Source: QVMM01 sp047030855 (GTDB lineage Bacteria; Bacteroidota; Bacteroidia; Bacteroidales; Dysgonomonadaceae). Taken from it: a DNA stretch of 64,000 bases. Position 1 is the stretch's first letter. The number at the start of each line of letters is the position of its first letter. The stretch spans positions 1,364,001 through 1,428,000 of the forward strand of contig JBKYIJ010000008.1 in the NCBI GenBank assembly GCA_047030855.1, in the 5' to 3' direction. A program made the translations under genes and the position numbers. Under the pieces are notes generated by a model. The model saw only the letters and a program-made list of their open reading frames with translations. It searched no databases and was not told the origin of the DNA. Shown here in pieces: positions 8,096 to 15,916 of the stretch.

Positions 8096-9490
8096 TTACT
8101 TTCCGATACAAAATTTACTGAAAATATTACCTAATATTTCATCTGTCGATATTTGCCCTGTAATCTCTCCCAGATAATACATACATTCACGAATATCTTG
8201 AGAAAGAAAATCGCCCGATATGGCGTTATCCAATCCTTCGATGACCCGTTGAATGGCTTTTTGCGCATTGGTAAGGGCTTCGTAGTGACGTATATTGGAG
8301 ACGATGACATCCTGTTCGCCGATTTGCGGAATGTTGGCTAATTCCAGCAGCTTATTTTGCAAGTCGGTAATCCCTTCGTTATATTTGGCTGAAATAAAAA
8401 TGCGTTCGGGGATTTGATCTTGCAAAATGGCACGTTTCCTGTCCATAATCACGCCACAGCCGACCACATCTATTTTGTTGAATACCAATACTACTTTTTG
8501 ATCGGTAATGTTAGTAAGTATTTTTTCAGATAATTGCTTTATGTGATTGTCGTCCGTCGTAGAATCCACTACCCATAAAACGATGGACGCTTGGCGCAAT
8601 TTCTGATAACTTCGTTCTATGCCGAGTGTTTCTATTTCGTCCGTTGTGTCGCGGATTCCCGCCGTGTCTATCAACCTGAAAGTCAGTCCTTGTATATTTA
8701 TAGTATCTTCAATAACGTCGCGGGTAGTGCCGTGTATGTCCGAAACTATTGCTTTTTCTTCTTGAAGCAGAAGGTTGAGCAGCGTCGATTTTCCTGCATT
8801 AGTTTCGCCTATTATGGCAACGGGTATTCCCGATTTGATAGCATTTCCGACCGAGAATGAGTCGGCTAATTGCGTTATAATGTTTTCGATATGGGTCGCT
8901 GCCTGTTTAAGGTTGTCGCGGTTGGCAAATTCAACGTCTTCTTCCGAGAAGTCGAGCTCGAGTTCGATGAGTGATGTGAAATTGAGCAATTCGTTTCGGA
9001 GATGCAACAATTTGTCGCTGAATCCTCCACGCATCTGGTTCATAGCCAATCGGTGAGTAGCTGACGAAGTGGAGGCGATAAGATCGGCTACCGACTCGGC
9101 TTGCGATAAGTCCATTTTTCCGTTGAGGAAGGCTCGTTGCGTAAACTCTCCTGCTGTTGCCAGACGTGCTCCGTTCTCAATAAGGAGTTGAAGTATGTTT
9201 TGTTGGATATAGACCGAACCGTGACAGGATATCTCCACGCTTTCTTCGCCTGTAAAAGAATGAGGGGCATGAAAAACCGAAACAAGCACTTCGTCAAGCA
9301 CTTCTCCCTTCTTTTGTATGTTGCCAAAACTGATCGTATTCGCCTTTTTGTCAGCCAACTTTTTGTTTGATGGCGACCGAAATAGTTTGTCAGTCAGACT
9401 TATACTGCCTTTTCCCGATAAACGGATAACAGCAATTCCGCCTATTCCCGCAGGAGTCGAAATTGCTGCTATTATGTCATTTTGCTTCAT
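8096..9490 (-). CDS. mnmE: tRNA modification GTPase MnmE
   Basis: A 464-residue GTPase that with MnmG makes 5-carboxymethylaminomethyl-type modifications at the wobble uridine of certain tRNAs. The N-terminal formyl-THF-binding domain is followed by a helical domain. The inserted G domain carries GETNAGKST near residue 230, DTAGIRDT and NKID. The protein ends in the invariant FCIGK, whose Cys is catalytic. The frame stays open for 56 codons upstream in basic low-complexity sequence that overlaps the neighbouring gene's Lys-rich tail in another frame, so I chose the ATG at 9490. The 3' end of this gene is a known target for island integration, and island debris lies just beyond it. Confidence 0.95.
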   Translation of the reverse strand: MKQNDIIAAISTPAGIGGIAVIRLSGKGSISLTDKLFRSPSNKKLADKKANTISFGNIQKKGEVLDEVLVSVFHAPHSFTGEESVEISCHGSVYIQQNILQLLIENGARLATAGEFTQRAFLNGKMDLSQAESVADLIASTSSATHRLAMNQMRGGFSDKLLHLRNELLNFTSLIELELDFSEEDVEFANRDNLKQAATHIENIITQLADSFSVGNAIKSGIPVAIIGETNAGKSTLLNLLLQEEKAIVSDIHGTTRDVIEDTINIQGLTFRLIDTAGIRDTTDEIETLGIERSYQKLRQASIVLWVVDSTTDDNHIKQLSEKILTNITDQKVVLVFNKIDVVGCGVIMDRKRAILQDQIPERIFISAKYNEGITDLQNKLLELANIPQIGEQDVIVSNIRHYEALTNAQKAIQRVIEGLDNAISGDFLSQDIRECMYYLGEITGQISTDEILGNIFSKFCIGK

Positions 9491-9506
9491 TATACAGAGG
9501 TACTCC

Positions 9507-10103
9507 TTATTCTTTTTCTTTCTTGGGTTTGGAAGCTTTTGCTTTAGTTGAAGGTTCTTTTTCTGCCGTTTTCTTTGCAGCCGCTTTCGGTTTTTCTTTA
9601 TCAGCCGAAGTTTCTTTTTTCGCTTTCGGTTTTGTCTCTTTTTTAGGTTTTTCCGCAACAGGTTCTTTTTCTGTTGGTTTGTCTTTTACTTCTTCTTCGG
9701 GTTGTCCTTTCTCTTCAGTTGCTTCGAAATCTATATTCGTATCTGTAAGAAGGTTATACCAGTTGATTAGTTTCTTTATATCGGCATTGTATACTCTGTC
9801 TTTATCGTAATTTGGCAATACTGCTTCCAGAAACTTGTGCAGTTCCTCGGGTTTAGCGTTTGACGGAGTCGTGGTTTTGCCGCCGTTTTCTTTTTTCTTG
9901 ATCGAAATTAAAACATCTCTCAACGGAACTTCGTCTGTTTCGGTGTACATGGCTATATCGGCAAGTGATACAACTTTGTCGCGTGCGTATATAGGCAGTC
10001 TTTTCTTGTCGGTAAGCGATTCTACAATAACCATGTTTTTACCGCTGGAAATAAGTTTGAACAAGCCCGGTTTTCCGGTAACAGACAGAATGGTTTTCAA
10101 CAT
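9507..10103 (-). CDS. DUF5606-like protein with Lys-rich tail
   Basis: A 198-residue protein of a small Bacteroidota family. The conserved N-terminal domain of about 130 residues begins MLKTILSVTGKPGLFKLIS and contains MVIVESL and DKKRLPIY. The C-terminal 60 residues are a charged, disordered tail of Lys, Glu, Ala and Pro (KPKKET, KAKKET). It lies 16 bases upstream of mnmE on the same strand and is probably co-transcribed. Function unknown; the basic tail suggests nucleic-acid or ribosome contact, which is only inference. Confidence 0.75.
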   Translation of the reverse strand: MLKTILSVTGKPGLFKLISSGKNMVIVESLTDKKRLPIYARDKVVSLADIAMYTETDEVPLRDVLISIKKKENGGKTTTPSNAKPEELHKFLEAVLPNYDKDRVYNADIKKLINWYNLLTDTNIDFEATEEKGQPEEEVKDKPTEKEPVAEKPKKETKPKAKKETSADKEKPKAAAKKTAEKEPSTKAKASKPKKEKE

Positions 10104-10184
10104 AATTCTGAGTTTTAATTATACTTTCGGTTAATTCTTTAGTTTAGCAAAAATAGTGTGATTGCTCTATACTTGGAAATATAA

Positions 10185-11108
10185 TCAGAAAATTTTTGTG
10201 TATTTGTGGCAATATGGTCTTCCGCCCTTGTGCTCATAATATTGTTGATGATAGTCCTCTGCCTGCCAGAATTTCGATGCCTGTTTCAGCGTTGTAGCCA
10301 CTTTATAGCCTCTTGCGGATAACAGATCGATATATTTCTGTGCAATTGCTTTCTCATCTTCATTAGAGTAGAAAATGCATGACAGGTATTGCGGTCCGAT
10401 GTCGGGTCCTTGCCCGTTGGTCTGAGTAAAATCATGTGTTTCAAAAAACAGCCGCACAAGGTCATCATAGCTTGTTTTACTTGAGTCGTATTCTACTTCC
10501 GTAGTTTCGAGATGCCCCGTGTTTTTCCGGCATACCTGTTCGTAAGTCGGGTTATCCACATGTCCGCCCATAAAACCTACGGCGGTGTGTTTTACGCCTT
10601 TTGCCTGCATGAAGTAATATTCCGTTCCCCAGAAACACCCCGAAGCAAAATAAGCTTTTCGGATGTTTTTTCCTGTTTCGGGGACAAACTTCATTGAAAT
10701 TGAGTTTACGCAGTGACGCGTATTTTTCGGAGTAAATCCTTCTCCTGTAAAAACGTGTCCGAGATGTGCTCCGCAATTGGCGCAGACGATCTCGGTGCGA
10801 ATACCGTCAGCATCGGGAATGCGTTTGACAGCGCCTTCGATCTCATCATCGAAAGAAGGCCATCCGCAATGCGAGTCGAATTTGTCTCCCGATCTGTACA
10901 GAGGAGCATCGCATCGTTTACAAACGTACGTGCCTGAACGTTTGTTGTTGGTATATTCGCCCGTATAGGGGCGTTCTGTCCCTTTGTGTACGATAACCCG
11001 TTCTTCTTCGGGCGTAAGCTTATTGTATTTCATTGCTTCGTTTTTTGTCGTTTGGGCACACGATGTGCCGATATACAGAAAACACATCAGCCACAGATAT
11101 AGTTTCAT
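10185..11108 (-). CDS. msrBA: Fused methionine sulfoxide reductase MsrB-MsrA, exported
   Basis: A 307-residue bifunctional enzyme that reduces both epimers of methionine sulfoxide in proteins. The N-terminus (MKLYLWLMCFLYIGTSCAQ) is a signal peptide with a lipobox-like end at Cys17, so it is probably a periplasmic lipoprotein. MsrB comes first: zinc pairs CKRC and CANC and the catalytic Cys in RHCVNS. MsrA follows with the catalytic Cys in GCFWG (about residue 158). This domain order is the reverse of the more common MsrA-MsrB fusion. Its start overlaps the stop of the upstream gene by 4 bp (ATGA), so the two are translationally coupled. Confidence 0.93.
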   Translation of the reverse strand: MKLYLWLMCFLYIGTSCAQTTKNEAMKYNKLTPEEERVIVHKGTERPYTGEYTNNKRSGTYVCKRCDAPLYRSGDKFDSHCGWPSFDDEIEGAVKRIPDADGIRTEIVCANCGAHLGHVFTGEGFTPKNTRHCVNSISMKFVPETGKNIRKAYFASGCFWGTEYYFMQAKGVKHTAVGFMGGHVDNPTYEQVCRKNTGHLETTEVEYDSSKTSYDDLVRLFFETHDFTQTNGQGPDIGPQYLSCIFYSNEDEKAIAQKYIDLLSARGYKVATTLKQASKFWQAEDYHQQYYEHKGGRPYCHKYTKIF

Positions 11109-11449
11109 TTTTCTTTTTTGATTTTATAATAATGAACGAAAGAATAGGGTTTTCTGTTTTTCAGATAATCGAAATTATTGTGATTGGCATAAGCTTCCCT
11201 TTCGAACGAAATATTTCGGTATGCTTCTATTCTATCCCTGTATTGTATAAGTCTGAAAAGCCATTCCATAAAGTATGTCGGATAGTAAAACACGGCTGCC
11301 AGTTCGATAATCTGGCGTGTATGAATCCGCTCGTGGTTTACTTCGAATTTCTTCAGATCACGACACTCTTCGCGCGCAAATATCACCCCGAACAGGTTGA
11401 CAGCCGTGAAATTTTTAGTAGGCAGAAATTTATTATATATCACTTTCAT
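11105..11449 (-). CDS. Small HExxH-like putative metallopeptidase
   Basis: A 114-residue protein with NHERIHTRQIIELAA around residue 40. This is a His-Glu-x-x-His motif in a helix, as in zinc peptidases of the M48/M56 type. A hydrophobic stretch follows (FYYPTYFMEWLFRLIQ). A second conserved part (FEREAYANHNNFDYL) could give the third ligand, since an E-A-x-A pattern is usual there. No signal peptide. It is coupled by a 4-bp overlap to msrBA. Catalysis is inference from the motif. Confidence 0.6.
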   Translation of the reverse strand: MKVIYNKFLPTKNFTAVNLFGVIFAREECRDLKKFEVNHERIHTRQIIELAAVFYYPTYFMEWLFRLIQYRDRIEAYRNISFEREAYANHNNFDYLKNRKPYSFVHYYKIKKEK

Positions 11450-11503
11450 CTCTTAAACTTAGAACAAATAACGAGCCAAAAAGATTTGACACGGCAAAAC
11501 AAA

Positions 11504-11528
11504 CCCCACTAATTTCAGGTTAGCGGGG
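11504..11528 (-). terminator. Terminator at the end of the tail gene cluster
   Basis: A hairpin CCCCGCTAA / TTAGTGGGG (one internal mismatch) with a seven-base loop, 25 bases after the stop of the last fibre gene. On the minus strand it is followed by TTTGTTTT. It separates the tail module from the msrBA unit. Confidence 0.75.
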
Positions 11529-11552
11529 GAGATGATAAGTTTTATCTAAGAA

Positions 11553-12850
11553 TTAAATGCCAAGCCAAGTTTTGAAAGAAGCCTTATCCATAAATTTCAA
11601 CTTTCCTTGATCTCTTACGTAAACACCATCGGCATTAGTGGTGTCATCTGTATTTATTTGTATGCCTTCTGCCGATAATTCAATACTAGATATCGGGTCT
11701 CCATTAGGATCTGTATTTCTTACTCCTAATAGAATTGAATTTGCAGAACTTATCATAACCATATCACCCCATACAACGGTTCCATTAACATCATTAAGAT
11801 CAAGCGATAAATTGCCATTTTCATCTAATTTTGTTGTTCCTTGTATCGATGCACCAGAAGAGCTTGATAACACCATATTTCCACCATCTCCAAAGATTGC
11901 AATTGATTCATTTGCTGATATATTGATAGACTTTGAAGATGATATATTTATGTCTTCTTTGTTTTCTTTCATTACATAATTCGAAGTATCAGGAATCATA
12001 TCTGTAGTTGCTACTTCTTTGTCATTTAATTTAAAATTATTTGTACTTAATTCAAAATCACCGTTAACTATCATTGATAACCCTGTTTCGTCTGCAGCCG
12101 GATCTATTGGAAACATAAATATAGTTGTATTACTACTGTCAGGATGGCTGTAATAAATAGACTCACTGGTGAGAAATATTTCTTTAGTTGTATCTATGCC
12201 TATGTTATATCCAGGATTACCACTATTCTTAATAAAATTCGAAGTGTCAGGAATCTGGTCTGTTGTCGCTACTTCTTTTTTATTATAAGTAAATTTTCCT
12301 TCGTTCGTGGAAAAATTTATACCTTTTTTGTTTGAGATTATTTCTACGCCATTATCTTTAGTCATAGTTATTTGTTGACTATTTGGATAATCAGATCCTC
12401 TTTGTAGCAATGTAAAACCTTTATCTACACCATTATAAAGAGTCATTTCCTTATTTGTACTAATAGTAATTATTTCATCACTTGTTGCATTTGTTGAAAT
12501 GAATTTGGAAGTATCAGGAATCATATCCGTAGTAGCCACTTCTTTTCCGTTGTAAGATACTTTTTCAGCATCAATCACAAGTTTTTTTTCCTGCTTCTGT
12601 GGTGTTTAATGTTATACTATTATTGGATTTGATGTTTACGGAAGGAGCATCAATCGTTACATCAGCTTGATTTTCTCCGTTTTTCACATATTGTCCGGGA
12701 GTTAAAACGGAACTGCCGTTTTTTGTGATTGTATTTCCTGACTTTACGTAAATGTCTACTTCGTTCCCATTTTTTTACATAGTATATTCCGTCTTCGTTT
12801 GCTGAAGTCGGAGGAGTGAGTGTCTTAAAGTTTTTTATAGTTGCCATCAT
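11553..12850 (-). CDS. Tail fibre-like protein with repeated KEVATTD modules (frame broken twice)
   Basis: The last gene of the tail cluster. The N-terminus is MMATIKNFKTLTPPTSANEDG and the C-terminus ends SFKTWLGI, a common end of phage fibre proteins. Between them, a module that ends in KEVATTDxIPDTSxF or Y occurs three times, separated by beta-rich Asn/Ser stretches, as in a trimeric beta-helical shaft. As read, the frame is broken at seven T (12770-12776) and at eight T (12582-12589). With one base fewer at each, the frame is open (YYVKNGNEV; EAGKKLVIDAEK) for about 431 residues. Likely a receptor-binding or shaft protein. Confidence 0.7.
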
Positions 12851-12891
12851 GAATAATATTTTATCTGTTTATTGTTTAAATGAATAATATT

Positions 12892-13473
12892 TTACCAGTC
12901 AGATTTTGTCCATTCAAGTTGATCGACAGTTGCAATTTCTTTATTGTTGTATGTTGCTTTTATTCCTTTCGAAGTAACCAGGTTTAAACCTAATGGATGT
13001 GATGTAACAATTTTTGTTCCAACGTTTTCTGACATAATTATTTGTTGGGCAAAAACACCAGTGTTATTGGCAATAAGATGACTAAACATGATATAATTAG
13101 CATCATCTGTTGATACATTTATATCTTTGTAATTAGTCCCTACGGATATATAATAATCATTAACATATGTTTTGGTTGCAACCTCTTCCCCTTTGTATAA
13201 AACCTTTCCATTCTCCGGCGACAGTAGTATATTACTGGTTCCTTCTGTCTCTAAAGACATTTGTCCCTGACTCGATATATTAGTAGCAGCATTGCTACTT
13301 ACATTGACATTGGAGGCGTTAATGTTTATATCGTTTTCATTCGTTCCGTTCAGCACATAGCTGTCTATTATGTCCTCGAAGAGTCCGCCGACTCTTTCCG
13401 CTGTATTTTCACCGTCGGCAGTTTCCGTTTTTATCTCTGCGGCGGCAAATTTCATTTTGTCAAGTGTTGCCAT
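12892..13473 (-). CDS. Tail fibre-like protein, short paralogue
   Basis: 193 residues, intact. It starts MATLDKMKFAAAEIKTET. A conserved N-terminal segment (ERVGGLFEDIIDSYV) probably attaches it to the tail. Asn/Ser-rich beta stretches follow, with KGEEVATKTYV and NNKEIATVDQLEW modules like those of the next gene downstream. It lies between the Dit-like gene and the longer fibre gene on the same strand. Probably a fibre adaptor or short fibre; receptor unknown. Confidence 0.65.
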   Translation of the reverse strand: MATLDKMKFAAAEIKTETADGENTAERVGGLFEDIIDSYVLNGTNENDININASNVNVSSNAATNISSQGQMSLETEGTSNILLSPENGKVLYKGEEVATKTYVNDYYISVGTNYKDINVSTDDANYIMFSHLIANNTGVFAQQIIMSENVGTKIVTSHPLGLNLVTSKGIKATYNNKEIATVDQLEWTKSDW

Positions 13474-13479
13474 TTTCGT

Positions 13480-14502
13480 TTAAATTTTTTCTGTTATTAC
13501 AAATTGTAGATTGAATTCAAGTGTTTTGAGCCGATCGGAAATGTATAGTTCCGTTTCCGACTGTTCCGAGTAAAAGCCTTTGTAAACTGTTTCGGTCGAT
13601 AAATTTCTGATAGTGACGGGTTTTGGTTTTGAAAGTTCAAGAAACAACAAAGTGTAGTTCTTTATAAGAGTGTTGATATTGTCGGAAGCCATAACAATGC
13701 CTATATCCATATATCTTTCCTTTACTCTCGGGCAGATGTTTTTCCCTGTCTGTTGCAGCGAAAATTCCTCTATACCGCTTCTGTTCGAATAAATGTTTTG
13801 GAGAGGTTCTTTCAGAATGTCGAAAACCATCATTCCCGAATTGTACGACGTGAAAGCCATTCCGAAATCACGGATCGGTATTTCGTTCAGATCGAAATGA
13901 TTGAATACCAGATAATCGTAAGGTTTCGGTTTTGCTTTAAAAGCATCGCCGTTGAAAGTATCGTCGAAAGTAGAATCGAAGGTTTTTGTTTCGAGCGTCA
14001 TTATACTTTCCGTAAAGGTGTGATCGAAAGTATAGTCAAAGACACCTGTTCTCCTGTTGAAGAAAAGATTCGTAGGGCTGTCGTCCGAAAACATCAGATC
14101 CTGTTCGAGATAATGCTGTCCGTTCCCGATTATTCCGCCTGCTTCGGCATTTTCCGCACCTTTGTACCTCAGTTTTATTTTTGTACTGACGCCCTTTACC
14201 AATAGGTTTACATAGCCATAATTCCTTGTCTTTTCCAGAAGGAAATCTTCAAAAGCCTTTGCGTTTTTCAGAAGCGTTTCCCGATCTTTGGCGTACAAGC
14301 CCACCCTGATCGCAACGTCTTTTGCCTCGAACACGGGATTGCCGTAATCTACATCCAGTCCGTTCCGTTCGTACCAATTGTCATAATCGGGCGTTTTGCG
14401 TTTCGGATACGACAACAGCGAATTGTAGCCGCCTTTAAGAATGGCAGCCCCGAACGTTTTCCAGAGATCAACCTTGTCGATAAAATAAATTCCGTTGAGC
14501 AT
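13480..14502 (-). CDS. Dit-like distal tail protein
   Basis: A 340-residue protein. Its N-terminus (MLNGIYFIDKVDLWKTFGAAILKGGYNSLL) resembles the first barrel of siphophage distal tail proteins. It continues with KDVAIRVGLYAKDRETLLKNAKAF, also typical of that fold. A second half contains a repeated FDxTFDxTF stretch (DYTFDHTF, DSTFDDTF). Dit forms the hexameric hub that connects tail tube and tip. I chose the ATG at 14502; the frame is open to a GTG at 14532, but that codon lies inside the upstream inverted repeat. The order here is tape measure, tip protein, Dit-like, whereas Dit normally comes directly after the tape measure gene. Confidence 0.55.
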   Translation of the reverse strand: MLNGIYFIDKVDLWKTFGAAILKGGYNSLLSYPKRKTPDYDNWYERNGLDVDYGNPVFEAKDVAIRVGLYAKDRETLLKNAKAFEDFLLEKTRNYGYVNLLVKGVSTKIKLRYKGAENAEAGGIIGNGQHYLEQDLMFSDDSPTNLFFNRRTGVFDYTFDHTFTESIMTLETKTFDSTFDDTFNGDAFKAKPKPYDYLVFNHFDLNEIPIRDFGMAFTSYNSGMMVFDILKEPLQNIYSNRSGIEEFSLQQTGKNICPRVKERYMDIGIVMASDNINTLIKNYTLLFLELSKPKPVTIRNLSTETVYKGFYSEQSETELYISDRLKTLEFNLQFVITEKI

Positions 14503-14520
14503 ATTGTTTACAATATAAAA

Positions 14521-14593
14521 GAAGCCTTGCACCGATACCCTAAAACACTTAAATTCTGCACTCTCTCTGTTTTGTTACGGAGTGCAAGGCTTC
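14521..14593 (-). promoter_or_regulatory. Two mutually exclusive hairpins in the leader of the Dit-like gene
   Basis: The mRNA segment GAAGCCTTGCACTC (14593-14580) can pair with GAGTGCA (14563-14557), or fully with GTGCAAGGCTTC (14532-14521; 12 bp, perfect). The two pairings share bases and cannot form together. The distal one ends about 18 bases before the start codon at 14502. A TATATTTG -7 element on the minus strand at 14620-14627 would put this region in the 5' leader. This looks like an attenuator or translational switch, but it could also be the scar of an inverted duplication. Confidence 0.45.
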
Positions 14594-14723
14594 GGAAAGT
14601 TTGTGTTTTGTTTTCTTATCAAATATACCTAAAACCCTTGTGATACGCCTGTTTTATTATCACACTAATTGGGGATTCGGACGATTAAATACACTTACTG
14701 CCGAGAGCTTTTATCGAATAAAT

Positions 14724-14754
14724 TTTGATTGATTCATAAGATTTTATAGCTTTG
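14724..14754 (+). promoter_or_regulatory. Promoter of lipoprotein copy 1
   Basis: TTTG (14724-14727), 19 bp, TAGCTTTG (14747-14754): a good match to the Bacteroidota housekeeping promoter. The same sequence with the same spacing precedes lipoprotein copy 2. Confidence 0.75.
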
Positions 14755-14776
14755 GGAGAAATAAAACGGACGTGTC

Positions 14777-14959
14777 ATGAAAAAACTGTTGTATCTTCTT
14801 TTTATCCTTCCTTTTTTAGCTGTTTCCTGTGGCGATGACGATAATGATGACCCAAAACAGGATTACACGAGCTTTCAGGTGAAAAATGAGGCTAAAGAAG
14901 GGGTTTATCGTAATGTAGTTGCAGGTACTTTTTCACCGTGGTACGGGAAATACTCATAA
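14777..14959 (+). pseudogene. Lipoprotein copy 1, truncated by an IS21 remnant
   Basis: The first 25 codons (MKKLLYLLFILPFLAVSCGDDD) are nearly the same as in the intact copy at 15465. They encode a lipoprotein signal with lipobox AVSC and an acidic GDDDNDD stretch, which in Bacteroidota often directs export to the surface. The sequence then differs (DYTSFQVKNEAKEGVYRNV). From about 14917 the frame only reads the antisense of an istA fragment, so the last 13 residues are not original. The promoter is intact, so a short lipopeptide may still be made. Confidence 0.7.
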
Positions 14960-15227
14960 AACCGGCTATGGCTTTAGTGCCTTTGCCCTGACTGTAAAGT
15001 CGAATTAGCTGTCGTAATTTTTGCATACTGATTGATTTATTGGCCATGATATCTGTTCTTTTGTGTTAATTTTTGTTTAAAGAACAGCATTATCTGACAA
15101 TATCAACCAATACTTATACCCCTTTTTTAGGGGGACACTTTCAATCGGATTTAGGGGATCACTTTACTCAGGAATCGGTGATCAGTTTTTATCAGATTAA
15201 AGGGGACAGCTTTAATCGGATTTTCCA
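14916..15227 (-). mobile_element. IS21-family left end, remnant copy 2
   Basis: The terminal repeat begins at 15227 (minus strand, TGGAAAATCC). Three GGGGA(C/T)-CTTT-type repeats lie at 15131-15227. istA starts at 15047 and stays open for about 43 codons through the N-terminal HTH (GKGTKAIAGFMSISRTTVKKYLQ). It then breaks off at about 14916 inside the lipoprotein. The rest of istA, istB and the right end are absent. 14988-15227 is nearly identical to copy 1 at 6766-7005. Confidence 0.85.
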
Positions 15228-15395
15228 GCCTGAAACCTGTGCCTCGCCATTTACCCTTAAAGAGTTATCTATAACGGCATTTGTCATTATCAGGCTTTTA
15301 TTATTATTTTCATTCCAGTCTATGCTACCGTTTTTCCCGCCCATTCTGAACTTGTTGTTCGCCATGTCCCAGTACGATTCAGCATTGCTGTTCAT
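15228..15395 (-). pseudogene. Orphan cassette of the tail tip gene
   Basis: On the minus strand, MNSNAESYWDMANNKFRMG and the following GSIDWN match residues 755 onward of the 1018-residue tip protein (MNSNAESYWDMANNRFRMG, SSIEWN). At DNA level, 15341-15395 matches 16652-16706 at 52 of 55 bases. After that the sequence diverges (VIDNSLRVNGEAQVSGW) and is cut at 15228 by the IS21 end. The conserved block ends at the ATG at 15395, directly against the promoter region of lipoprotein copy 2. No promoter is visible for it. Confidence 0.75.
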
Positions 15396-15411
15396 TATTT
15401 ACTTAATAAAT

Positions 15412-15442
15412 TTTGATCGGTTCATAAGATTTTATAGCTTTG
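15412..15442 (+). promoter_or_regulatory. Promoter of lipoprotein copy 2
   Basis: TTTG (15412-15415), 19 bp, TAGCTTTG (15435-15442), followed at 15465 by the ATG. Sequence and spacing are the same as for copy 1. Confidence 0.75.
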
Positions 15443-15464
15443 AGAAAAATAAAACGAGCGTGTT

Positions 15465-15875
15465 ATGAAAAAACTGTTGTATCTTCTTATTATCCTTCCT
15501 TTTTTAGCTGTTTCATGTGGTGATGATGATAATGATGAGCCTGATGGTAGATTGGTCGGTACGAAATGGATCACTGAAATACCAGTGGAGGATAGAAAAG
15601 ACAGAGGGGATCTAGAAGTATTCGAATTTGATTCTAAAACAGTAGTGCATAGATATACAGTAAGAGAAAAGAATTACTCTCCTGTATTATATTATGATCC
15701 ATATACATATAAGTTAAACTATCCAAATATAGATATAATGAGAGATAAAAAGATACATTTCAGTTTTGTATTTATTGATTCAAATACTATGATTCGCAGA
15801 GGGGATAACATAAATGAAAATGATCCTTATATGAAATTTGTAAAGAAAGAATTTGAGATGGAATATTACCCATAA
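15465..15875 (+). CDS. Lipoprotein cargo gene inside the tail cluster
   Basis: A 136-residue protein with a lipoprotein signal (MKKLLYLLIILPFLAVSC, lipid on Cys18) and the acidic tail GDDDNDEPD. A small domain follows (LVGTKWITEI, DLEVFEFDSKTVVHRYTV, KIHFSFVFIDSNTMIRRG). The WxxE-like start and alternating strands suggest a lipocalin-like barrel of the kind common in Bacteroidota lipoproteins. It is transcribed against the tail genes from its own promoter and ends in a shared terminator. This is the layout of a phage moron gene. Role unknown; self-protection or host-surface change are possibilities only. Confidence 0.75.
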   Translation: MKKLLYLLIILPFLAVSCGDDDNDEPDGRLVGTKWITEIPVEDRKDRGDLEVFEFDSKTVVHRYTVREKNYSPVLYYDPYTYKLNYPNIDIMRDKKIHFSFVFIDSNTMIRRGDNINENDPYMKFVKKEFEMEYYP

Positions 15876-15916
15876 TTAAATAAAGACAAGTCCTATGAGA
15901 CTTGCCTTTATTTAAT
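15875..15916. terminator. Bidirectional terminator between lipoprotein and tail tip gene
   Basis: A long AT-flanked inverted repeat: TTAAATAAAG-A-CAAGTC, loop CTATGA, GACTTG-C-CTTTATTTAA. It lies between the stop of the plus-strand lipoprotein gene and the stop of the minus-strand 1018-codon gene. A and T tracts on both sides fit use in both directions. Confidence 0.85.

Noticed and set aside
9490..9658. MnmE with a 56-residue basic N-terminal extension
   Set aside because: The extension only reads the Lys-rich tail of the neighbouring gene in another frame; the family starts at the chosen ATG.
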